Source of the DNA: Microbacterium natoriense
GTDB lineage: Bacteria > Actinomycetota > Actinomycetes > Actinomycetales > Microbacteriaceae
Length of the DNA stretch: 64,000 bases
Assembly: GCF_030816295.1 (NCBI RefSeq)
Contig: NZ_JAUSXV010000001.1
Coordinates: 1,364,001 to 1,428,000, forward strand
Direction: 5' to 3'
The first letter of the stretch is position 1. The number at the start of each line of letters is the position of its first letter. Made by a program: the position numbers and the translations under genes. Positions 43,883-53,719 of this stretch are shown piece after piece. The notes under the pieces are model-generated. The model searched no databases. It was not told the DNA's origin and saw only the letters and a list, made by a program, of their open reading frames with translations.

Positions 43883-46072
43883 GACGCGTCCTCCGCGCGG
43901 AGGTGAACGACCACGGCTCGCTCCGGATGGAAGGTGGGGAACTCCAACCCTGCCGTCGACAGCAGGCCGCCCGGGAACACCGGAGCACGACCGTCGTCGC
44001 CGTCGAGATCGGGGCGCGCGCAGCCAGTCCGGGATCTGCCAGGGCGGTCCGAGCGTGTCCGGCACGCTGGCGGTCAGCCGGTACCGGCGACCCGGGTCGA
44101 CCCCGCCGAAGCGGATGCGTGCAAGAGTGTCGGGGGTCGAGCGCGGTGTGACGATCGTGTACAGCGCCTCGCTGCGATCCTCCGCGACGACGCCGCGCAT
44201 CGACGGCGCCCACGGATCGCTCTCCCCGCCGCCGACCGTTCGCCCGGTCTGGATGAGTCGGCGGTGACGACGGAAACGGGCGATCCATGCGGCGAGCTCG
44301 GTCTGCTCGGCGTCGCTGAGGTCGCGGATGTCCCACTCGATTCCGAAGTGGCCGAGAAACGCCACGGCGCAACGGAAGTGCAGATCGGACGAGCGTCCGG
44401 TCACGCTCGACACCGCCGAGGCGACGTGCGATCCCATCATCTCCGGCGGGACCAGCAGTCCGGTGCCGCGCAGGATCTCGAAACGGTCGATCGGATCATG
44501 GCTGTCGGAGGGATGGATGCGATCGGTGCGCTCGAGGATGCCGAGGTCGACGCGTCCGCCCCCTGAGGCGCAGCTCTCGATCTCGAGGTCGGTGTGGCGG
44601 GCGCGCAGCTCGTCCAGCAGGCGGTAGAGCGCGCGGGTCTGAGCGTGCACCGCGGGGGCGCCCGTCGCCGGGTGGCCCGCTGCGACGAGGTCGCGGTTGT
44701 GGTCCCATTTCAGATAGCTCACGCCGATGTCGCGGATCAGCGCGTCGAGCGTCTCCAGGATGTGCGTGAACGCCTCGGGCTGCGTGAGATCCAGCACCTG
44801 CTGGAAGCGGTATCGGGCGGGAAGCTCCTCCCTCGCTCGCAGGATCCAGTCGGGATGGGCGCGTGCGAGGTCGGAGTCCTCGTTGATCATCTCGGGTTCG
44901 ACCCACAACCCGAACTCCATGCCGAGCTCCCTGACCCGGTCGGCGAGCGGCCGCAGCCCTTCCGGCCATGCCGCCGGGTCGGGCGACCAGTCGCCGAGCC
45001 CGGCGCGATCGTCGCTGCGCCCGCGGAACCAGCCGTCGTCGAGCACGAACCTCTCGACGCCGAGTGCGGCGCCGCGCTCGGCCAGATCGATGAGGGTGGC
45101 GGAATCCTGCGCGAAGTAGACCGCCTCCCAGACGTTCAGAGTGACCGGTCGATCCCGTTTCGCTGACCGCGAGACCCCGCGCAGAAAAGCGTGGAATCGG
45201 GCAGACGCGGAGTCCCAGCCCTCGCCATGGCTGCCGTACACCCACGGACCCGTGTACTCCTCGCCGGGCGCGAGACGGATCTCGCCCGGCAGCAGCAGCT
45301 CGCCGCCGCGGAAAGCCAGGGTCCCATCGCCGCGTTCGAGGGCATGCTCGTGGTCCCCGCTGAATCCGACATGGAACATCCACACCTCGCCCGCATCGGA
45401 GGAGAAGCCCGGCGTGCCGGCGAGCATGACCGTCGTGGCGTCCAGTCCGGTCCGTCCCCGCCGCGAGGGGCGGGCGTGCATGCCGCGAACCACGGGGTGC
45501 CGTTGCGGCTGGCGCTCATGGGCCCACCGTCCGGAGAAGTCGACGATCTCGGTCGCGCGGGTCGGCACGGGCAACGCGACCGAGAGGTCCTCGACCTCGA
45601 GCGGCGATCCCTCGCGCGCCTCGTTGCGCACCCCGGCGCGGATGCGCAGCAACCCAGTCGCTGTGAGATCGATCTCTGTTCGAAGCTGGATCGCGGATTG
45701 CTCGTCCTGAGCCTCTACGGTGACCGACGCGGCTCCGGTCTGGATGACGCCCTCCGACACGGACGTTCCATCGACGACGACCGTGTCGACACGGAAGGAC
45801 GACGCCCATCCGGCGCCGGCTCGATGCGCGCTCAACCCTGGGCGCCCGAACCACCCCCGGCTGTGCTCTGGAAGCACAGAAGGTCGATAGGGGAGATCGG
45901 AAACATCGTCGAGACCTGGCCTTTGCTCCGCGAGGGCGAACGCGAGCAGATCGTCGTCGGTCGCCGTGATCCGCGCACCCCAGTGAAGGACGAGCGGAAG
46001 GTCGTGTGCGAAGCACGCCAGCACCAGGGAGACGTCGTCGGCGGCGAGGTGGATGACGCGAACGGATTGCAT
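43879..46072 (-). pseudogene. GH36 alpha-galactosidase, frameshifted near its 3' end
   Basis: This is a GH36 enzyme of about 730 residues with VLDDGWF, the nucleophile Asp457 in LKWDHNRD and the acid/base region ESCASGGGRVDL. Near the end the frame departs at a run of four G (44011-44014). Skipping one base restores DWLRAPDLDGDDGRAPVFPGG and a family-typical tail ending at 43879, whose TGA overlaps the GH27 GTG. Catalytic domains precede the lesion, so even the shifted protein might fold with an altered tail. The start at 46072 or 46081 lacks a clear ribosome site. It shares a divergent, operator-bearing promoter region with GH127. Confidence 0.87.
45663..45678. promoter_or_regulatory. Possible intragenic copy of the LacI operator
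   Basis: GTGAGATCGATCTCTG, inside the GH36 coding region, matches the 16-bp operator at 14 positions including the whole 12-base core. It could be a looping auxiliary site, or chance from codons for Glu-Ile-Asp-Leu. Confidence 0.3.
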
Positions 46073-46110
46073 GGGGACCATTCTGCACGGTCGCTGCGCT
46101 GCAGTACAGT

Positions 46111-46126
46111 CAGAGATCGATCTCAC
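46111..46126. promoter_or_regulatory. LacI operator copy 3 (GH36/GH127 divergon)
   Basis: CAGAGATCGATCTCAC contains the 12-base perfect palindrome GAGATCGATCTC and matches the 35081 operator in 14 of 16 positions. It lies between the divergent GH36 and GH127 genes and could control both. Confidence 0.75.
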
Positions 46127-46143
46127 GTCTATCAGGAGGATTC

Positions 46144-47976
46144 ATGTCCGCACACGCACTTCCGCCCGCTGCCATCCGACTGACGGCGGGCACTTTCGAC
46201 CGACGTCGGCGTCGGAACCGCGACTACCTCCTCTCGCTCTCCGAACGAAATCTCGTGCAGAACCACCTGATCGAGGCCGGCATCGGAGATCAGGCGTGGC
46301 ACCTGCATCCGTCGGGCGCGTCCGCCGCGGATCGCGGCCTCGACCGGCATTGGGGATGGGAGACTCCGGGGTCGCTGCTGCGCGGCCATTTCCTGGGGCA
46401 CTGGATGTCGGCGGCTGCGCGTGAGGCGGCTGCCACCGGAGATGCGATGCTGCGCGCCAAGCTCGACGGCGTGCTCGATCTGCTCGCACGATGCCAGGAG
46501 GAGAACGGCGGCGAGTGGGTCTTCGCGACACCGCCCTCGTTCCTGCGCCGGCTGGCGGAAGGCCGTGACGTCTGGGCGCCGCAGTACGCGATCCACAAGA
46601 CCTTCATGGGCCTCATCGACGTGCACCGCGACCTCGGCGACGAGCGCGCTCTGCAGATCGCGCATCGTGCGGCAGGAGCGATCGCCGCCTGGGCGCGCGA
46701 CTTCGACCAGGAGCGCTTCCAGGAGATCCTCGATATGGAGACCGGAGGGATGCTGGAGGTCTGGGCGGATCTGCTCGATGCGACCGGAGACGATCTGTAC
46801 CGCGATCTCCTCGACCGCTACTGGCATGCGTCGCTGTTCGATCCGCTGCTGGCGGGGGAGGACGCGCTCACCAACATGCACGCCAACACGACGATCCCCG
46901 AGGTGCTGGGCGCCGCCCGCGCCTATGAGGTCACGGGAGAGGAGCGCTGGCGGCTCGTCGTCGAGCAGTACTGGGAGTGGGCGGTCACGCGCCGCGGCAC
47001 TTTCTGCACCGGAGGCCAGACGTCGGGCGAGATCTGGACGCCGCCGTTCTCGTTCGCCGCGCGTCGGGGCTCGAAGACCCAGGAGCACTGCACGGTCTAC
47101 AACATGATCCGCCTCGCCGACGTCCTGTACCGGTGGAACGGCGACCCGGCACACCTCGACTACATCGAGGCGAACCTGCACAACGGACTGCTCGCGCAGC
47201 AGCATCCGGAGACGGGGATGGTCGCGTACTTCCTGCCGCTGGAAGGCGGTGCCCGCAAACAGTGGGGCACACCCACGGAGGACTTCTGGTGCTGCCACGG
47301 CACGCTCGTGCAGGCGCATACGAGAGTGGCGCCGCTCGCGGTGTACGCCGACGACGAGGCGCTCACGGTCGCGCAGTACGTGCCGGTGCGCGCCCAGGTC
47401 ACCGCAGCTGTCGGCCCGGTGACGATCGACGTCGGGCTGAGAGACGACGCGAGCTACGTCGGCCCCGACGCGAACGGCGGCCCTGGCGGCGAGATGCACC
47501 GCCCGCGGGCGCTGCGCGTGCAGGTGTCTGTGACTTCCGGCGAGGGCACGTCGACGCGGGTGCGGCTGCGGATCCCGGCATGGACGTCGGGTGAGCCGGT
47601 CGTGACCACGAGCGCATCATGGACGCGCGACGGCCGGTTCATCGAGTTCGCTCACCTCGGCGGGGAGTCGACCGTCGACCTCGAGTTCCCGCACGAGCTG
47701 CGCACGGTGCCGATCCTCGACGAGCCGGGCACAGTCGCTTTCGTCGAAGGCCCGATCGTGCTGGCCGGCCTCGTCGACCGCGAGGTCTCCCTGCAGGGCG
47801 ACCCCTCCGATCCGTCCACGCTCCTCGCTGCCGACGATGAGCGTCAGTGGACCCAGTGGCTGGTGCGGTATCGCACGGTCGGGCGCGACGCCGGCATCCG
47901 CTTCATCCCGCTCAACGAGGTGACCGACGAGCGGTACTCGGTGTACTTCCCGGTGCGCGCGGCCGTCAGTCCCTGA
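46144..47976 (+). CDS. GH127 beta-L-arabinofuranosidase (DUF1680)
   Basis: This 610-residue enzyme has the (alpha/alpha)6-barrel pattern and catalytic signature of GH127. QEHCTV gives Glu314 and Cys316, and FWCCHGT gives Cys383 and Cys384. These match the Glu338, Cys340, Cys417 and Cys418 set of the Bifidobacterium enzyme HypBA1, in which a zinc-bound cysteine is the nucleophile. The family removes beta-L-arabinofuranose, notably from hydroxyproline-linked arabinans of plant extensins. No signal peptide is seen, so it acts on imported oligosaccharides. AGGAGG precedes the ATG. It overlaps the convergent LacI gene by 11 bases. Confidence 0.92.
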   Translation: MSAHALPPAAIRLTAGTFDRRRRRNRDYLLSLSERNLVQNHLIEAGIGDQAWHLHPSGASAADRGLDRHWGWETPGSLLRGHFLGHWMSAAAREAAATGDAMLRAKLDGVLDLLARCQEENGGEWVFATPPSFLRRLAEGRDVWAPQYAIHKTFMGLIDVHRDLGDERALQIAHRAAGAIAAWARDFDQERFQEILDMETGGMLEVWADLLDATGDDLYRDLLDRYWHASLFDPLLAGEDALTNMHANTTIPEVLGAARAYEVTGEERWRLVVEQYWEWAVTRRGTFCTGGQTSGEIWTPPFSFAARRGSKTQEHCTVYNMIRLADVLYRWNGDPAHLDYIEANLHNGLLAQQHPETGMVAYFLPLEGGARKQWGTPTEDFWCCHGTLVQAHTRVAPLAVYADDEALTVAQYVPVRAQVTAAVGPVTIDVGLRDDASYVGPDANGGPGGEMHRPRALRVQVSVTSGEGTSTRVRLRIPAWTSGEPVVTTSASWTRDGRFIEFAHLGGESTVDLEFPHELRTVPILDEPGTVAFVEGPIVLAGLVDREVSLQGDPSDPSTLLAADDERQWTQWLVRYRTVGRDAGIRFIPLNEVTDERYSVYFPVRAAVSP

Positions 47977-48991
47977 CGAGTGCCCGGGTCGAGCCGCGCT
48001 CGACGAGCTCAGTGGGCATGACGATGGCCTCCGTCGAGACCTCGCCGCCTGCTGCGGCGTGCGCGAGTATGCGGACGGCTTCCGATGCCATCTCGCGGAT
48101 CGGCTGACGGATCGTGGTCAGAGAGGGATGCAGCCAGCGTGCCCCTCTGACGTCGTCGAACCCCACGACGAGGACGTCGCGGGGGATGGCGCGGCCGCTG
48201 TCCGCGATCGCCCGGTATGCGCCGGCCGCCATCTCGTCGGAGCAGGCGAACACGCCGATCGGACCGTCACCCGGGAGCTCTGCCAGCGCTCGCGCGCATG
48301 CACGTCTGGCGTCCCATGCGCTCCAGTCGGCGCTGGTGCGCACGCACGGCGCCCCTGGCGCGATCTCGTCGACGGTGCGGACGAAGCCGTCCACGCGTGC
48401 ACGTCCATAGCGGTACGACGGTGCTCCTCCGATCACGACGAACCGTCGGGCACCGCGCTCGACCAGGTGCCGGGCGGCGGCGGCGCCGCCCGCGCTGTCC
48501 GTCGTCCGAAGGCTCGGCAGGGGGCTCGACGCCTCGGACGGCGGTTCCATCAGCACCAGCGGGATCCCTGCCCTGCGCATCGCGGCGATCTGGGTGCTGG
48601 TGGGCACGATGAGGCCGACGATCACCCCGGCGGAGCCCCGCGAGCGGATCCGTTCGGGCCAGTCGTCGGCCGGTTCGTCGCGCTCCGCGGTGAGGACGAG
48701 GTCGTACCCGAGCCGGGAGGCCGTCGTGCGGGCGCCCGCGGTGATCTCTTCGGTGTACGGATCGTGGAAGTGCCCGAGCACGAGGTCGAACATGAGCGAG
48801 GTGCCGCGTCGCGGGCGGCCCCGCACCTGTCCGGTGGTGGAGTAGCCCAGCTCGGACGCGGCCCGCAGCACGCGGGACCTGGTATCTGCCGCCATCTCGC
48901 CGCGCGCTCGCAGGGCGCGCGATGCCGTGGCCACGCTCACCCCCGCCCGGCTGGCGACGTCGGTGAGCGTGATGCGGGAAGGAGAGGGCAC
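47966..48991 (-). CDS. Second LacI-family repressor
   Basis: From GTG 48991 the protein has 341 residues. The HTH TLTDVASRAGVSVATASRAL and the sugar-binding core with VVGFDD near the end are clear. The start has no ribosome site, and a 10-bp palindrome sits nine bases upstream, so the transcript may be leaderless and self-repressed. It is divergent from the ThuA-GH51 operon and is its likely regulator. Confidence 0.92.
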   Translation of the reverse strand: MPSPSRITLTDVASRAGVSVATASRALRARGEMAADTRSRVLRAASELGYSTTGQVRGRPRRGTSLMFDLVLGHFHDPYTEEITAGARTTASRLGYDLVLTAERDEPADDWPERIRSRGSAGVIVGLIVPTSTQIAAMRRAGIPLVLMEPPSEASSPLPSLRTTDSAGGAAAARHLVERGARRFVVIGGAPSYRYGRARVDGFVRTVDEIAPGAPCVRTSADWSAWDARRACARALAELPGDGPIGVFACSDEMAAGAYRAIADSGRAIPRDVLVVGFDDVRGARWLHPSLTTIRQPIREMASEAVRILAHAAAGGEVSTEAIVMPTELVERGSTRALVRD

Positions 48992-48999
48992 CCGACCAT

Positions 49000-49009
49000 T
49001 TTGCGCAAA
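49000..49009. promoter_or_regulatory. Palindromic operator candidate of the second LacI protein
   Basis: TTTGCGCAAA is a perfect palindrome with central CG, in an AT-rich patch (ATTTTGCGCAAATT), directly upstream of the repressor start. Only one copy was found, and it is unlike the GAGATCGATCTC sites, so the two LacI proteins should have different targets. Confidence 0.55.
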
Positions 49010-49171
49010 TTGCATCCGCTTCGCCACCCGGCGGTGGCATCGTGTCGGACGTTGCACATGCCCGTCGATGCGGAGGGACGAGTCGATGAAGACGACGCTG
49101 CCGACAGCGCTGATCGCGCGCGGAGCCGAGGTGTGCCGGGAGACCCCGGCGGCCCGGCAGGAGACGCGGTC

Positions 49172-49879
49172 GTGACCGCGCGGAGAGCCCTCGTGGTGCG
49201 CGGGGGGTGGGACGGACACCGCCCGGTCGAGGCCACAGACCTGTTCCTGCCCTTCCTCGCGGACAACGGCTTCGAGGTGCGGGTCGAGGACTCCAACGAG
49301 ATCTACGCCGATCGCGAGGAGATGGACCGCACGGACCTCATCGTGCAGAGCGTCACGATGTCGGAGATCTCGAACGAGGCCCTGACTGGTCTTCGTGGTG
49401 CGGTCGAACGCGGCACGGGTCTCGCCGGATGGCACGGCGGCATCGCCGATTCCTACCGCAACAGCTCGGACTACCTGCAGCTGGTCGGCGGGCAGTTCGC
49501 GACGCACCCGGCCAAGCATCCTGACGCACGGGAGGGCGGAGAGGCAGACAACTTCCTCTGCTACACCGTCGACCTCACCGACCTCGGGCGCGAGCACGAG
49601 ATCATGACCGGCGTCGAGGACTTCACCCTGCGCACAGAGCAGTACTGGGTGCTCACCGACGACCTCAACGACGTGCTCGCCACGACGACTCATCCCGTGC
49701 AGCCGTTCCATCCTTGGCACCGCCCGATCACCTCGCCTGCCGTCTGGACGCGGCAGTGGGGGAAGGGCCGCGTCTTCGTCGCCACACCAGGGCACAGCCT
49801 CGTCGTCCTCCGGGACACGAGTGTGCGAACCATCATCGAAAGGGGGATGCTGTGGGCCAGCCGCACGGCATCGGAATAA
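49172..49879 (+). CDS. ThuA-like protein
   Basis: From GTG 49172 (AGGAGA upstream) the protein has 235 residues. ALVVRGGWDGHRP at the start and GLAGWHGGIADSYRNS in the middle are ThuA-family features. It differs clearly from the ThuA at 40683. Its last 28 bases overlap the next gene, a Gfo/Idh/MocA oxidoreductase, repeating the ThuA-ThuB-like pairing of the first operon. It may act on 3-keto sugar intermediates. Confidence 0.88.
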   Translation: MTARRALVVRGGWDGHRPVEATDLFLPFLADNGFEVRVEDSNEIYADREEMDRTDLIVQSVTMSEISNEALTGLRGAVERGTGLAGWHGGIADSYRNSSDYLQLVGGQFATHPAKHPDAREGGEADNFLCYTVDLTDLGREHEIMTGVEDFTLRTEQYWVLTDDLNDVLATTTHPVQPFHPWHRPITSPAVWTRQWGKGRVFVATPGHSLVVLRDTSVRTIIERGMLWASRTASE

Positions 49880-50940
49880 TCGGTCTCGGCGTCATCTCGG
49901 CGCAGTACCTCGACACGCTCGGCGCGCACCCTGGTGTGCGCATCGCCGCCACCGCCGACCTCGACGCCGCCAGGGCCGAGTCGGTCGCGGCGCGGTATCC
50001 CGGATGCCGTGCGCTCAGCGTCGATGAACTCGTCGCCGACGCGGCGGTCGACACCGTGATCAACCTCACGATCCCGGCCGCGCACGCAGATGTCGCGCTC
50101 GCCGCGCTCGCCGGCGGCAAGAACGTCTTCGGCGAGAAGCCGCTGGCGGCGACGCTGCCGGATGCCCGGCGGGTCATGGCCGCGGCCGGCTCCTCCTGGG
50201 TGGGCTGTGCTCCGGACACAGTGCTCGGCACCGGCATCCAGACGGCGCGCGCCGTCGTCGATGCCGGCGGGATCGGCAGGCCGGTCGCCGCGGTGGCGAC
50301 GTGGGTCTCCGCGGGGCACGAGGCGTGGCATCCGCACCCCGACTTCTACTACCGCGAGGGCGGGGGGCCGCTGTTCGACATGGGTCCGTACTACCTGACC
50401 ACGCTGTTCCACCTGCTGGGGCCCGTCGCCCGCGTCTCCGGGGCGTCTTCCCGCCCCAAGGCCGTGCGCACGATCGGCTCGGGTCCCCGTGCGGGAGAGA
50501 AGATCCCGGTCGAGATCGACACGCACGTGACCGGCATCCTCGAGCATGTCGGCGGAGCGGTGTCGACCGTCACCTTCAGTTTCGACGGAGCGGCGACGGA
50601 TGCTGCCCCGCTCGAGATCCACGGCGAGACCGGCACGCTGTCGGTGCCCGACCCGAACCTCTTCGAGGGTGTCGTGCGGGTGCGTCGGCCGGGAGAGGGC
50701 GCCTGGAGCACGGTGACGGAGCGCGCCGGCTACGAGAACGCCGGCCGCGGGATCGGCGTGCTCGACCGACTCGCCACCGGGGCCGGGAGCGCACGCGGCG
50801 ACATCGCCCTGCACGTGCTGGAGATCATGACGGCCTTGACGGAGTCCGCGCGCAGCGGGCGCCGCATCGATCTGACCACTGCGCCGGAGCGTCCCGCGCT
50901 CATCCCCTTCACTCCCGAGAACGCCTGGAGGCAGCGTTGA
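49852..50940 (+). CDS. Gfo/Idh/MocA-family oxidoreductase
   Basis: This 362-residue protein has the nucleotide-binding motif IGIIGLGVISAQY and FGEKPL, and the C-domain stretch LFDMGPYY. GTG 49852 follows AAGGGGG. It is the ThuB-like partner of the ThuA protein just upstream, and its TGA overlaps the TTG start of the GH51 gene. It probably oxidises a hydroxyl of the arabinose- or galactose-containing substrate. Confidence 0.9.
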   Translation: MGQPHGIGIIGLGVISAQYLDTLGAHPGVRIAATADLDAARAESVAARYPGCRALSVDELVADAAVDTVINLTIPAAHADVALAALAGGKNVFGEKPLAATLPDARRVMAAAGSSWVGCAPDTVLGTGIQTARAVVDAGGIGRPVAAVATWVSAGHEAWHPHPDFYYREGGGPLFDMGPYYLTTLFHLLGPVARVSGASSRPKAVRTIGSGPRAGEKIPVEIDTHVTGILEHVGGAVSTVTFSFDGAATDAAPLEIHGETGTLSVPDPNLFEGVVRVRRPGEGAWSTVTERAGYENAGRGIGVLDRLATGAGSARGDIALHVLEIMTALTESARSGRRIDLTTAPERPALIPFTPENAWRQR

Positions 50941-52499
50941 GCACCACCACCACCGCCCGCGCGATCATCGACCTCGATGTGACCGGTCATCGCATCAACC
51001 GGCACATCTACGGGCACTTCGCCGAGCATCTGGGGCGCTGCATCTACGACGGCTTCTGGGTGGGTGAGGATTCGGCCATCCCGAACGTGCGCGGCATCAG
51101 ACTCGACATCGTCGAGGCTCTGCGGGCCCTCGACATCCCGAACCTCCGCTGGCCGGGTGGCTGCTTCGCCGACACGTATCACTGGCGCGACGGCATCGGT
51201 CCGCGCGAGCAGAGGCCGCGGATCGCGAACACCAACTGGGGCGACGTGGTGGAGAACAACCACTTCGGCACTCACGAGTTCATGGACCTGTGCGACCTTC
51301 TCGGCGCCGACGCCTACGTCAACGGCAACATCGGCAGCGGCACTGTGCAGGAGATGGCCGAGTGGGTCGAGTACCTCACCCGCGGGGACGACAGCCCGAT
51401 GGCCCGGTTGCGGCGCGAGAACGGCCGGGACGAGCCGTGGAAGGTGCCGTTCTGGGGCCTCGGGAACGAGGCGTGGGGATGCGGCGGCAACATGTCCGCC
51501 GCCCACTACGCCGAGGAAGCACGGCGATACGCCACCTTCACCCACAACCACGGAGAGAATCGCCTCACCCGGATCGCGGCCGGCGCCAACGAGGACGACC
51601 TCGATTGGACCCGTGTGCTGATGAAGTCGCTCATGGACTGCCACGGCTGCACGCTCTACGGCAACCTCCCGTACCAGGCGATCTCCTTCCACTACTACAC
51701 GCACTCCGGATCGGGCATCAACACCGAGGACGCCGTCCCCTTCAGCGACGAGAAGTACTACGAGACGATGGCCTACGCCGCCGACGTCGAGCGGGTCGTG
51801 CGCGGACACGTGGCCGTGATGGATTCCTACGACCCCGACAACCGCGTCTCGCTGGTCTGCGATGAGTGGGGAACCTGGTGGAACGTCGAGGAGGGCACGA
51901 ACCTCGGCTTCCTGTTCCAGCAGAACACCGTGCGCGACGCCCTCGTGGCAGGACTCCACTTCGACGTCTTCCATCGCTATGCGCGGCGTCTGTCGATGGC
52001 GAACATCGCCCAGACGGTCAACGTTCTGCAGGCGATGGTGCTGACCGACGGCGATCGGCTCGTGCTGACGCCGACCTATCACGTGTTCGAGATGAACAAG
52101 GGGCACCAGGATGCCCTGCAGCTGACCGCTCATGTGCGGGATCTGCCGACGACGAGGGTGCGCGGTGAGGATCTGCCCCTGATCTCGATGTCGGCGTCGA
52201 CTCGCGAAGAGACCGCGCTCATCTCGCTCAGCCATCTCGCGGTCGACGCCGACTGCACGGTGAGCATCGACCTGCGCGGTCGGGGCGCGACAGTGTCCCG
52301 CGCTCGGGTGCTCACCGGCGATGACGCCTCGGCCTTCAACGACGCCGCGACGCCCGACCGGGTGGCCCCGCGCGCGCTCGACGCCGTGCTGCGCGACGGG
52401 ATGCTGACCGTGACCATGCCGCCGCACTCCTTCGCGACGGTGGAACTGGAACTGGAGCCGGAATTCTCGGCGATCGAGCGAGAGGAAGTGGCGTCATGA
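50937..52499 (+). CDS. GH51 alpha-L-arabinofuranosidase
   Basis: This 520-residue intracellular enzyme has acid/base Glu178 in GNEAWG and nucleophile Glu310 in CDEWGTWW, with the family opening HIYGHFAEHLGRCIYDG, in part IYGHFAEHLGRCIY. It removes alpha-L-arabinofuranose side chains from arabino-oligosaccharides. It begins with TTG (50937), which overlaps the previous stop as TTGA and has GGAGG at good spacing. It ends in an ATGA overlap with the next gene. Confidence 0.95.
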   Translation: MSTTTTARAIIDLDVTGHRINRHIYGHFAEHLGRCIYDGFWVGEDSAIPNVRGIRLDIVEALRALDIPNLRWPGGCFADTYHWRDGIGPREQRPRIANTNWGDVVENNHFGTHEFMDLCDLLGADAYVNGNIGSGTVQEMAEWVEYLTRGDDSPMARLRRENGRDEPWKVPFWGLGNEAWGCGGNMSAAHYAEEARRYATFTHNHGENRLTRIAAGANEDDLDWTRVLMKSLMDCHGCTLYGNLPYQAISFHYYTHSGSGINTEDAVPFSDEKYYETMAYAADVERVVRGHVAVMDSYDPDNRVSLVCDEWGTWWNVEEGTNLGFLFQQNTVRDALVAGLHFDVFHRYARRLSMANIAQTVNVLQAMVLTDGDRLVLTPTYHVFEMNKGHQDALQLTAHVRDLPTTRVRGEDLPLISMSASTREETALISLSHLAVDADCTVSIDLRGRGATVSRARVLTGDDASAFNDAATPDRVAPRALDAVLRDGMLTVTMPPHSFATVELELEPEFSAIEREEVAS

Positions 52500-53668
52500 C
52501 GACGAGTCCGCTGCGGGTGGCAGTGATCGGTGCAGGTTTCATGGCGCGGGCGCATTCGCACGCCTGGCGCACCGCACCGCGTTTCTTCGACCTGTCGCGG
52601 GACCCGCGGCTCTCGGTGCTGGTGTCGCGCGAAGAGGCGCGCGGGCAGAAGGCGGCGCACGACTGGGGCTGGGACAGCTGGTCGGACGACTGGCGGGCCG
52701 TCATCGAACGTGACGACATCGATGTCGTCGACATCTGCACGCCAGGCGACACCCACGCGGAGATCGCGATCGCGGCTCTCGGCGCCGGCAAGCACGTCCT
52801 CTGCGAGAAGCCGCTCGCGAACGACCCGGCCGATGCCGCCGACATGGTCGCCGCCGCGGATGCCGCCGCACGGCAGGGCATCGTCGCGATGTGCGGCTAC
52901 AGCTATCGACGCACGCCCGCGCTCGCCTCGGCTCGCCGCCTCATCGCGGAGGGGGCCCTCGGCACCATCCGGCACGTGCGGGCGCAGTATCTGCAGGACT
53001 GGTTGAGCGACGCGGACGCCCCGCACACCTGGCGTCTCGACCGGGCCTCGGCAGGCTCCGGTGCTCTCGGCGACATCGGTGCGCACAGCATCGACACCGC
53101 GCAGTGGTTGACCGGCGAACGGATCGAGGGAGTGTCCGCGCACCTCCGCACGTTCGTGACTTCGCGCCCCCGACGCAGCGCCGAGGTGGGTCTCGGTGGC
53201 ACGGGCGACCTCGACGCCGAGCGGCTGCCGGTCGACGTCGACGACGCGGCGGCGTTCATCGCCGGGTTCAGCGGCGGTGCGCTCGGGGTGTTCGAGGCGA
53301 CGCGCATGGCGCTCGGGCATCGCAATGCCAACCGCATCGAGATCAACGGCGACCGTGGCTCCATCGCGTTCGACTTCGAGAGGATGAACGAGCTCGAGTA
53401 CTACAGCGAGGACGACGCCGACGATCGCCGCGGATTCCGCACGATCCAGGCCACCGATCCCGCGCACCCGTACGCCGAGGCGTGGTGGCCCACCGGGCAC
53501 GGGCTCGGCTACGAGCACACGTTCACTCACCAGGTCGTCGACTTCGTGCGATCGATCGACGGCACGCCGGAACCGCCGACGTTCGCCGACGCGTACCAGG
53601 TGCAGCGGGTGCTCGCAGCAGTCGAGGAGAGCGCCCGCGACGAAGGTCGCTACACCCGGGTGCGCTGA
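52496..53668 (+). CDS. Gfo/Idh/MocA-family oxidoreductase
   Basis: This 390-residue protein has the motif VIGAGFMARAH and LCEKPLAND. The C-domain has LGDIGAHSIDTAQW, with the His typical of the longer myo-inositol/sugar dehydrogenase branch. It is not closely similar to the other two Gfo/Idh/MocA proteins here. Its partner is probably the isomerase-like protein encoded 51 bases downstream. Confidence 0.9.
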   Translation: MTTSPLRVAVIGAGFMARAHSHAWRTAPRFFDLSRDPRLSVLVSREEARGQKAAHDWGWDSWSDDWRAVIERDDIDVVDICTPGDTHAEIAIAALGAGKHVLCEKPLANDPADAADMVAAADAAARQGIVAMCGYSYRRTPALASARRLIAEGALGTIRHVRAQYLQDWLSDADAPHTWRLDRASAGSGALGDIGAHSIDTAQWLTGERIEGVSAHLRTFVTSRPRRSAEVGLGGTGDLDAERLPVDVDDAAAFIAGFSGGALGVFEATRMALGHRNANRIEINGDRGSIAFDFERMNELEYYSEDDADDRRGFRTIQATDPAHPYAEAWWPTGHGLGYEHTFTHQVVDFVRSIDGTPEPPTFADAYQVQRVLAAVEESARDEGRYTRVR

Positions 53669-53719
53669 CGCGCACCCTTGATTCGCAACACCCGCCACGT
53701 TTCTACGAAGGAGTCGTTC

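Noticed and set aside
43505..44020. Programmed frameshifting in the GH27 and GH36 genes
   Set aside because: No slippery heptamer with a downstream structure was seen, and these families are not known to use recoding; indel or sequencing error is simpler.
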